The notes under the pieces: model-generated
The model's input: only the letters and a program-made list of their open reading frames with translations
What the model was told of the DNA's origin: nothing
Databases searched by the model: none
Position numbers and translations under genes: made by a program
Source of the DNA: Nitrospirota bacterium
GTDB taxonomy: Bacteria; Nitrospirota; Nitrospiria; Nitrospirales; Nitrospiraceae
Length of the DNA stretch: 41,957 nucleotides
Direction of reading: 5' to 3'
Assembly: GCA_028876065.1 (NCBI GenBank)
Contig: JAGWTI010000021.1
Location: 1-41,957 of the forward strand
Shown: piece by piece, positions 35,814-41,957 of the stretch
Numbering within the stretch: position 1 is the first letter of the stretch
Layout of the letters: each line of letters starts with the position of its first letter

Positions 35814-38204
35814 TCACCGATTCTCCAGCCGGTTGTAGTCGAAGAGGCCCGATTCGATCGGGGCGGCCCGGCGGTAGGCCTGGTGCAGTTGGTCGCTGTG
35901 CGGCCAGAAGTCCGGGCTGGTGCGGCGCACGCCGAAGCGCTCGACGAACTTCCGGTAGTCTTCTTCGCTCCCGAGAGCGGCGATGGCCGCGGTGAACTCG
36001 GGCAGCTTGGCCCGCTCGACCTTGTAGAAGGCGTTGGGGTAGGCGCCGACGATGCCGCGCGCGACGGTGAGGCCGTCTTCATCCGGCAGGCGGCGCGCCT
36101 CCTGATTGAAGAGGGAGGCGATGTTGCTGTGCGCCTCGTCGTGCACCAGCGTGTAGAGGCGGTCGTTCCGAATCTGTGGCCGATTCTCCGGCTGCATCTC
36201 CGCCCGGTTCTCCGGTCCCGCCCCCTCCGTGACGGCCAGAAACGCCACTTCCGGCAGCCATTGCAGGGCCCGGCCCTTGATCCGTGCCAGCTCGGTCAGT
36301 TGTTTGCGCAACTCCGCGTCCGATTCCTCGCCGAGATTGTAGTCCTGGTTCAGCGCGCCGGTGAGCCGCTGGCGCAGGAAATCGAACAGCTCGTCTTTGG
36401 GGTTGTTCGTCCGGTAGGGGATGCCGCTCTCGTAGTCGAAGTGAATGCGGCTGCCGTAGACGTAGTCCTTCACCGACTGGTGCGCGTCCCGGTACCAGTA
36501 ATCCCGCTCTTTCTCCCGCATCTGCATGGGAAGGAGCAGCAGGAAGTTGAATTCCCCCTCCATGCGCAGGAAGTCCATGTAGAGGCGCGTGTCGAGCTGG
36601 TGCCCCGCGAAGCCGAAGACGTCGAAGCCGGCGACCAGCAGGTAGTAGACCCGCTCGAACAGGTCGTAGGAGACGAGCCAGGCGGTTTTCGGATTGTCGC
36701 CGACGAAGCCCTTGACGACCGAGGCGCTGTCGGCATGGCGGAAGACGGTCAGGGCCGCGTTCTGGTTCCACCCTCTTCCGTCCCAGATGAAGGCCAGCTC
36801 GGCCGCCTCGTCGTTCAGTTGCAGGTTTTCGAGGTAGACCTGCTTGGCCTGGAGGAACTCGTTCTGCATGCGGGAGTACTTGAGCCAGGAGACCAGCCCC
36901 AGCCTGGTCGCCCCCTCCGTGGTCGGCAGGTACAGGTGCTTGCTCTCGCGGGCCAGGAAGTCCTCGAGGTGATCGAGGGCGGCGCTGTCCGGGTCCACGA
37001 AGAAGATCCAGAAGCGGTCTTCGATGACATCCAATGCGATCGGCCCCCGGCAGACCGGCCCCTTGATGAACTGCATGACGAAGGTGTGGGCATCGTCGAG
37101 CAGGAACTTGTAGCGCGAGCGGACCGGCAGCGCCTGGAAGGCGATGAAGGGGTTGGAGGCGACGGCCGGATCGTAGGAGGGGAGCGAGCGGATGTCGTAG
37201 GAGGCGTCGAGGAACAGCTCCTGAAACCGCTGCTTGCGCGCCGGGCCGAGCGCATAGGGGATGTGCGTCTTGGCCAGCAGGCTGGTCCGGTCCGGCTGGA
37301 GTCGGTAGTAGAAGCGGCCCGGGCCCGGATCGTCGTAGGGTCGGCGCGTGGCGATCGGGGCGATGGGCTGGCCCGGCGCCGTGCGGGAGCGGACCAGGCG
37401 GAACCATTGCCGGTCGGGGAGGCCCTCGAAATACAAGTGGACCAAATGCAGGTGCTCGTAGAGGTAACGGCTCATCAACTGCTGCTTGGGCTGCTGGCCG
37501 TTGAGGAAGGTCTCCCACTCCTGGACGCGCGCGTCGTAGTCGGCCGGCGGGGGGTCCGGTTCCCGGTAGGGAGCGCCCTGCTCGATCCACCGGATCAGGG
37601 TCTCGTGTTCGCGCTCGGTCACCCCCGGCAGGCCGTAGGGCATGCCCCAGAGCGGGTGTTTGTCGGCAAAGCCGTCGAACTGGGTCTCGGTGGGACATTG
37701 CTGGTCGCGGTTCAACGAGAAGTCGAACGAGTCGGGCAGGGGCGACTGGGTCGGCAGGGGATGGGCCCGCTTGAGCGCCAGCATGCGCGCCAGCAGGCCG
37801 GCCCGGCTGGCCGCTTCGGTCGGGTGCGCCTGTTCGGCCAGGACGGGGAAAAAGTCTTTCTTCCGCCACTCCGCGATCGACTGGGCGTCTACGAACAGGC
37901 GCGTCGGCTCCGCTTTGAGCAGCCTGGTGGTGTCGTAGATCGGTTTCTTGTTCGCGCCTCGGGCCAGGCCTTCGTAGGCGCCGAGGTTCAACTGGCAGGG
38001 CGCGTCGTAGCAGCCGTGGCAGACGACGCAGCGCTGTTCGAGGATCGGCTGCACGTCCTTCCAATAGTCCACGGGCGCGATGCCGGCGGAGGTCGGCGGA
38101 GGCGGGGGCGCCTCGCCCAATCCTGGATAGATCGGCGGCGTCGGCAGCTGCGGTTGCCCGCAGCCGGCCAGGGCCAGGAGAAGGAGGGCCAGGGCGTACC
38201 GCAT
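35814..38204 (-). CDS. cti: Fatty acid cis/trans isomerase (heme c lipoprotein)
   Basis: A 796-residue periplasmic enzyme that converts cis- to trans-unsaturated acyl chains in membrane phospholipids, a rapid response to solvents or heat in Pseudomonas and Vibrio. It has a lipoprotein signal (lipobox LAGC, Cys15) and a heme c site CVVCH (Cys59, Cys62, His63) within CVVCHGCYDAPCQLNLGA, typical of Cti, and the full-length Cti domain to the C-terminus. The ATG at 38204 is chosen because the lipobox follows; the much longer open frame upstream lies in the alcohol dehydrogenase gene. It begins 8 bp after that gene's stop and ends the four-gene operon. Confidence 0.92.
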   Translation of the reverse strand: MRYALALLLLALAGCGQPQLPTPPIYPGLGEAPPPPPTSAGIAPVDYWKDVQPILEQRCVVCHGCYDAPCQLNLGAYEGLARGANKKPIYDTTRLLKAEPTRLFVDAQSIAEWRKKDFFPVLAEQAHPTEAASRAGLLARMLALKRAHPLPTQSPLPDSFDFSLNRDQQCPTETQFDGFADKHPLWGMPYGLPGVTEREHETLIRWIEQGAPYREPDPPPADYDARVQEWETFLNGQQPKQQLMSRYLYEHLHLVHLYFEGLPDRQWFRLVRSRTAPGQPIAPIATRRPYDDPGPGRFYYRLQPDRTSLLAKTHIPYALGPARKQRFQELFLDASYDIRSLPSYDPAVASNPFIAFQALPVRSRYKFLLDDAHTFVMQFIKGPVCRGPIALDVIEDRFWIFFVDPDSAALDHLEDFLARESKHLYLPTTEGATRLGLVSWLKYSRMQNEFLQAKQVYLENLQLNDEAAELAFIWDGRGWNQNAALTVFRHADSASVVKGFVGDNPKTAWLVSYDLFERVYYLLVAGFDVFGFAGHQLDTRLYMDFLRMEGEFNFLLLLPMQMREKERDYWYRDAHQSVKDYVYGSRIHFDYESGIPYRTNNPKDELFDFLRQRLTGALNQDYNLGEESDAELRKQLTELARIKGRALQWLPEVAFLAVTEGAGPENRAEMQPENRPQIRNDRLYTLVHDEAHSNIASLFNQEARRLPDEDGLTVARGIVGAYPNAFYKVERAKLPEFTAAIAALGSEEDYRKFVERFGVRRTSPDFWPHSDQLHQAYRRAAPIESGLFDYNRLENR

Positions 38205-38212
38205 CGGGCCGG

Positions 38213-39253
38213 TCACAGGGTGCTCATGTCGATGACGAAGCGATAGCGCACGTCGCCTTTGAGCACCCGTTCGTAGGCCTCGTTGACCTGCCGGATCGGG
38301 ATGGTCTCGATGTCGCAGACGATGCCGCGCTGGCCGCAGAAGTCGAGCATCTCCTGCGTTTCGCGGATGCCGCCGATCAGCGAGCCGACCAGCCGCCGGC
38401 GGCGCAGGACGAGCGAGAAGGAGGACAGCGGCGTCGGCGCGGGCGGCGCGCCGACCAGGATCATGGTGCCGTCCGTCTTGAGCAGTTCCAGATAGGCGTT
38501 GAAGTCGTGCGGGGCCGAGACCGTGTCGAGGATGAAGTCGAACCGTCCGGCGAGCTTTTTGAAGGTCTCCGGATCGCCCGTGGCCCCGTGGTCGGCCGCG
38601 CCCAAGCGCAGGGCGTCCTTCTTCTTGCTGTCGGAGCGGCTGAGCACGGTCACCTCCGCGCCGAAGGCCTTGCCGAACTTGACCCCCATGTGGCCCAGCC
38701 CGCCCAGGCCCACCACGGCCAGCCTGTGGCCCTTGCCGACGCCCCAGTGGCGCAGGGGCGAATACGTCGTGACGCCGGCGCAGAGGAGCGGCGCGGCGCC
38801 GTCCGGCGCGAGGCCGGCGGGCACCTTCAGGCAGAAGGGCTCTTCCACGACGATCTGGTTGGAATAGCCGCCGAAGGTCGGCGCGCCGGCTTTGTCCTTG
38901 GCGTTGTAGGTCCAGACCGGCATCGTCTCGCAATATTGCTCGAAGCCCGCCTTGCAGCTCTCGCAGGTCCGGCAGCAGTCCACGAAACAGCCGACGCCGG
39001 CCAGGTCGCCGGCCTTGAAGCGCGCGACCTTCGCGCCGACGCGGGTGACGCGGCCGACGATCTCATGGCCCGGCACCATGGGGAAGAGGGCGCCGCCCCA
39101 TTCGTCGCGGGCCTGGTGGATGTCGGAGTGGCAGATGCCGCAATGGGAAATCTCGATGAGCACGTCGTTCGGCCCCGGCTCGCGCCGCTCGAAGGTGAAC
39201 GGGGCCAGCTTGGCCGTGGGACCGGAGGTGGCATAGCCGCGTGTGGACAACAT
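38213..39253 (-). CDS. Zinc-dependent NAD(P) alcohol dehydrogenase (YahK/cinnamyl type)
   Basis: A 346-residue MDR-superfamily enzyme that reduces aldehydes or oxidises primary alcohols. Catalytic zinc ligands lie in CGICHSDIH and GHE. The structural zinc site is CRTCESCKAGFEQYC, preceded by GVGCFVDCC. The nucleotide loop is GLGGLGHMGVKFGK, with SRSDSKKKDAL after it, suggesting NADP preference as in YahK. The ATG at 39253 (MLSTRGYATSG) is taken because GAGG lies 8 bp upstream; an ATG at 39265 is possible. It is located between yacG and cti in one operon, so it may share a membrane or aldehyde stress role. Confidence 0.9.
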   Translation of the reverse strand: MLSTRGYATSGPTAKLAPFTFERREPGPNDVLIEISHCGICHSDIHQARDEWGGALFPMVPGHEIVGRVTRVGAKVARFKAGDLAGVGCFVDCCRTCESCKAGFEQYCETMPVWTYNAKDKAGAPTFGGYSNQIVVEEPFCLKVPAGLAPDGAAPLLCAGVTTYSPLRHWGVGKGHRLAVVGLGGLGHMGVKFGKAFGAEVTVLSRSDSKKKDALRLGAADHGATGDPETFKKLAGRFDFILDTVSAPHDFNAYLELLKTDGTMILVGAPPAPTPLSSFSLVLRRRRLVGSLIGGIRETQEMLDFCGQRGIVCDIETIPIRQVNEAYERVLKGDVRYRFVIDMSTL

Positions 39254-39313
39254 GGATGACCTCATTCATCTGGGGCGGTGCAATGGTCCGCCTGTGTGTG
39301 CTGCATGCGGGCG

Positions 39314-39517
39314 TCAGGCCCGCTGGTTGCCTTCTTCATCCTCCGGCTCGGCCGGCTCGGAAGAGTTGACGAGAAAACTGGGGCCGGGGATGCGATAGCC
39401 TTCTCCCGCCCAGGTGCCCAGATCGATGAGCTGACACCGTTCCGAGCAGAAGGGACGCCAGGTATTCCCTTCCCAGGGTACAGGTTTTTTACAAATGGGG
39501 CACGGTCTTTGTCGCAT
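39314..39517 (-). CDS. yacG: DNA gyrase inhibitor YacG
   Basis: A 67-residue zinc protein with CPICKKPV and [21 protein letters not shown] split by about 15 residues. The four cysteines bind one zinc, and the second part is the invariant YacG signature. Characterised YacG binds GyrB and inhibits gyrase. The acidic tail ([11 protein letters not shown]) is also typical. It lies 46 bp after the phosphoglucomutase stop and 60 bp before the alcohol dehydrogenase start. Confidence 0.93.
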   Translation of the reverse strand: MRQRPCPICKKPVPWEGNTWRPFCSERCQLIDLGTWAGEGYRIPGPSFLVNSSEPAEPEDEEGNQRA

Positions 39518-39563
39518 GTCGTGCGTGCCGTCTCTCGCTCTCGGCCGAGAGTCCGATGGGCCT

Positions 39564-41222
39564 TTATCGGTCGGCGCCGGCCGCGGCGAAGGCCTTGGCG
39601 ATCAGCGCTTGCGCGTCCTCCTGAATGCGGCGCAGGTGCGCCGGGCCGCGGAAGCTCTCGGCATACAATTTATACACTTCTTCCGTGCCGCTGGGCCTGG
39701 CGGCGAACCAGCCCTGGGCGGTGACGACTTTGAGGCCGCCGATGGGGCTGCCGTTGCCCGGGGCCTGGGTGAGCATGGCGGTGATGGGCTCGCCGGCCAG
39801 CTCGGTGGCCGCGATCTGCTGCGGCGTGAGCTGCTGCAACACGGCTTTCTGTGCCTGGGTGACGGGGGCGTCGATCCGCTCGTAGGCCGGGTCGCCCAGC
39901 GTCTGCGTCAGTTCCCGGTACCGTTCGGCCGGGTCGCGTCCGGTGACGGCCATGATCTCGGCGGCCAGGAGGTCCATGATGATGCCGTCCTTGTCGGTGA
40001 CCCAGGCGGTGCCGTCGCGGCGGAGGAAGGCCGCGCCCGCGCTCTCTTCGCCGCCGAAGCCGAGCGAGCCGTCGAGCAGGCCTTGCACGAACCACTTGAA
40101 CCCCACCGGCACTTCCAGCAAGCGGCGGCCGATCTTCGCGGCGACCCGGTCGATCATGCTGCTGCTGACGCAGGTCTTGCCGACGGCCGCCTCCGCCCGC
40201 CAGCCGGGCCGGTGGGTGAAGAGATAGTCGACGGCGACGGCGAGGTAGTGGTTGGGGTTCATGAGACCGCCGCTGCGCGTGACGATGCCGTGGCGGTCTG
40301 CGTCCGTGTCGTTGCCGCAGGCCAGGTCGAACCGGTCTTTGAGCGCGATGAGCGAGGCCATGGCATAGGGGGAGGAACAGTCCATGCGGATCTTGCCGTC
40401 CCAATCCAGCGTCATGAAACGGAAGGTCGGGTCCACGGTCTCGTTGACGACCTGGATGTCGAGTCCGTACCGGTCGGCGAGAGGGCGCCAGTAGGCCACG
40501 CCGGCGCCGCCGAGCGGATCCACGCCGATCTTCAGCTTGGCCCGGCGGATGGATTCCAGGTCCACCACGTTGCCGAGGTCCGCCAGGTAGGTACCCACAT
40601 AGTCGTACGGCTCGACGGTGGCGGCCTGGCTGGCCTGCGCATAGGGCCGGCGGGCGACGCCGGTCAACCGGCCGGCGAGCAATGCGTTGGCCCGGTTTTC
40701 GATGGCCTTGGTGACTTGGGTGTCCGCCGGGCCTCCGCGGGGCGGGTTGTATTTGATGCCTCCGTCCTCGGGCGGGTTGTGCGAGGGGGTGATGACGATG
40801 CCGTCGGCCAGGCCCGTCGTGCGGCCGCAGTTGTACGTCAGGATGGCGTGGGAAATGACCGGCGTGGGCGTGTAGCCGCCCGCCCGGTCGATGCGCGTCG
40901 GCACCTCGTTGGCCGCCAGCACTTCCAGCGCGGTACGGAAGGCCGGCTCGGAGAGGGCGTGCGTGTCCTTGCCCAGGTAGAGCGGGCCGGTGACGCCGGC
41001 CTGCCGCCGCTGCTCGCAGATGGCCTGGGCGATGGCCAGGATATGGGCTTCGTTGAAGGTGCCGCGCAGGGCCGAACCCCGGTGCCCGCTGGTGCCGAAG
41101 CTGACCCGCTGCTGCGGATCGGCGGGGTCCGGCTTGCGCGTCTCGTACTCCCGTTCGAGCTTGGCGGGATCGATCAGTTGCTCGGGGAGAGCCGGCTGTC
41201 CGGCGCGTGGATGCTGGTGCAT
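39564..41222 (-). CDS. pgm: Phosphoglucomutase (alpha-D-glucose phosphate-specific)
   Basis: A 552-residue enzyme that interconverts glucose 1-phosphate and glucose 6-phosphate for glycogen and envelope sugar synthesis. Motifs in order: [10 protein letters not shown] (residues 41-50), the phosphoserine loop [12 protein letters not shown] with Ser147, the metal loop [10 protein letters not shown], the sugar loop GGEESAGA, and the phosphate-binding RPSGTEE near the C-terminus. The length matches E. coli Pgm. The ATG at 41222 is preceded by AGAGGAG; the open frame farther upstream is not coding. It heads a minus-strand operon with yacG, an alcohol dehydrogenase and cti. Confidence 0.95.
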   Translation of the reverse strand: MHQHPRAGQPALPEQLIDPAKLEREYETRKPDPADPQQRVSFGTSGHRGSALRGTFNEAHILAIAQAICEQRRQAGVTGPLYLGKDTHALSEPAFRTALEVLAANEVPTRIDRAGGYTPTPVISHAILTYNCGRTTGLADGIVITPSHNPPEDGGIKYNPPRGGPADTQVTKAIENRANALLAGRLTGVARRPYAQASQAATVEPYDYVGTYLADLGNVVDLESIRRAKLKIGVDPLGGAGVAYWRPLADRYGLDIQVVNETVDPTFRFMTLDWDGKIRMDCSSPYAMASLIALKDRFDLACGNDTDADRHGIVTRSGGLMNPNHYLAVAVDYLFTHRPGWRAEAAVGKTCVSSSMIDRVAAKIGRRLLEVPVGFKWFVQGLLDGSLGFGGEESAGAAFLRRDGTAWVTDKDGIIMDLLAAEIMAVTGRDPAERYRELTQTLGDPAYERIDAPVTQAQKAVLQQLTPQQIAATELAGEPITAMLTQAPGNGSPIGGLKVVTAQGWFAARPSGTEEVYKLYAESFRGPAHLRRIQEDAQALIAKAFAAAGADR

Positions 41223-41393
41223 GCGGAGGCTCCTCTGTCGTTTCGATCCGGCGGCCCGCCCGGCCGCGCCCTGCGTCTCGCCCGTGTCGCGATGGGGGCG
41301 AGGGGGAGTATAGCCGTCCTGCGCCCGCTTGTCAGCGTCCTCTGCTCGAATGCCGTTGCCCGCGGGGGTTTTCCAATCTTTGGCGCAATCTGC

Positions 41394-41399
41394 TACAGT
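41394..41399 (+). promoter_or_regulatory. -10 element of the right-edge sensor gene
   Basis: TACAGT lies 6 bp before the ATG at 41406, in the context TGCTACAGTG. No ribosome binding site stands before that ATG. This again suggests a leaderless transcript, unless the ATG at 41412 is used. Confidence 0.4.
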
Positions 41400-41405
41400 G
41401 CCCCC

Positions 41406-41957
41406 ATGCTGATGAGGAAACGACGGGCCGAGCTCTATGCCTGGCTGCCGGGGCTGATCGTCATCATGACGCTGCTGACGCTGGCGGTCGGGACGTTGGC
41501 CTTGCACCATTTGGAAAGCGAGCTGGTGGCCTTTGCCGGGGAGAGTCTGGCGATTGCCGCGACCGACATCGCGGACAAGCTGGACTTGCTCATGTTCGAA
41601 CATTACAGCGAAGCCCAGATCCTGGCCGGGGCGTTGGATTCCGCCATGCACGACCACGAACATCTGACCAAGCACCTCTCGACCTGGCAGCATGTCCACC
41701 CGGCCTACCTCTGGATCGGGGTGGCGGACGCGGGCGGCCGGTTGGTGGCGGCCACCGACCTGCAGCATGTCGGGCAGGATCGCGGCAAAGACCGGTGGTT
41801 TCTGGCGGTGAAGGAGAAGGACGACGTGCTGGTGGAGGACGCCAAGCCCAGCCCGGAGACGGGGGGGTCGGGGGCGCTCTCGTTTCCGGCGCCGATCAAC
41901 GGCGCCGACGGCAAGTTCCTGGGCGCGGTGAGCCAGCGGGTGGGGCTCCCGGCGATG
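41406..41957 (+). CDS. Membrane sensor with Cache domain, 3'-truncated by the window edge
   Basis: The first 184 residues of a larger protein. One membrane helix lies at about residues 14-33 ([20 protein letters not shown]), followed by a periplasmic Cache-type domain: helix [20 protein letters not shown], then [38 protein letters not shown] and [10 protein letters not shown]. The reading frame is open to the last base. Such N-termini belong to histidine kinases, chemoreceptors or diguanylate cyclases; the output domain is outside the window. It is divergent from pgm with a 183-bp spacer. Confidence 0.85.
   Translation, partial: MLMRKRRAELYAWLPGLIVIMTLLTLAVGTLALHHLESELVAFAGESLAIAATDIADKLDLLMFEHYSEAQILAGALDSAMHDHEHLTKHLSTWQHVHPAYLWIGVADAGGRLVAATDLQHVGQDRGKDRWFLAVKEKDDVLVEDAKPSPETGGSGALSFPAPINGADGKFLGAVSQRVGLPAM

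Overview
The window is GC-rich chromosomal DNA, most likely from a nitrite-oxidising or comammox Nitrospira (Nitrospirota). The main evidence is the pair at the left edge: the C-terminal three quarters of the nitrite oxidoreductase alpha subunit (NxrA) and a complete 429-residue iron-sulfur beta subunit (NxrB). Small membrane proteins, several SUMF1/FGE-fold proteins and a dense toxin-antitoxin load also fit that group. No rRNA, tRNA or CRISPR array was seen.

Region 1 (1-15.6 kb, + strand) is respiratory and copper-related. After nxrAB and a terminator come a two-TM sensor-like protein, a Cache/HAMP histidine kinase and an overlapping sigma-54-activating response regulator. Next, in a 536-bp gap, are two copies of a 20-bp dyad (ATGGGGCG-N4-CGYCCCAT) and a near-consensus -24/-12 promoter (TGGAACG-N4-TTGCT). 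They precede a 1577-residue secreted multicopper oxidase, which is followed by a cupredoxin-like protein, an exported protein of unknown function and an SmbP-like metal-binding protein. I read this as one regulated circuit: signal, kinase, regulator, sigma-54 promoter, periplasmic copper oxidase and copper handling.

Region 2 (15.6-23.3 kb) holds three FGE-fold proteins without the catalytic cysteines. Two of them belong to a duplicated module (tiny zinc-ribbon protein plus exported FGE-fold protein, with conserved promoters). The copies flank a CsbD/small-membrane-protein cluster that itself uses two related promoters and leaders. A TPR protein and a divergent dipeptide epimerase follow.

Region 3 (23.3-35.8 kb) is an accessory island. 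It contains a PIN/antitoxin cassette bounded by a duplication of the epimerase 3' end, vapB with a frameshifted vapC, a DUF2283 gene, an MntA/HepT (type VII) pair, a type IIG restriction-modification gene whose specificity domain has been deleted, a Fic antitoxin with a broken fic gene, a DUF4143 ATPase inserted into a duplicated secreted-protein gene, and DUF4258/DUF2283 pairs, one frameshifted and one internally deleted. Intergenic heptamer arrays (TCAGCNN-type, period 7) and a 73-bp repeat punctuate the cassettes. A periplasmic cytochrome c and two lipoproteins sit among them.

Region 4 (35.8-42 kb) is a minus-strand operon (phosphoglucomutase, YacG, zinc alcohol dehydrogenase, heme-containing fatty acid cis/trans isomerase). 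A truncated membrane sensor starts divergently at the right edge.
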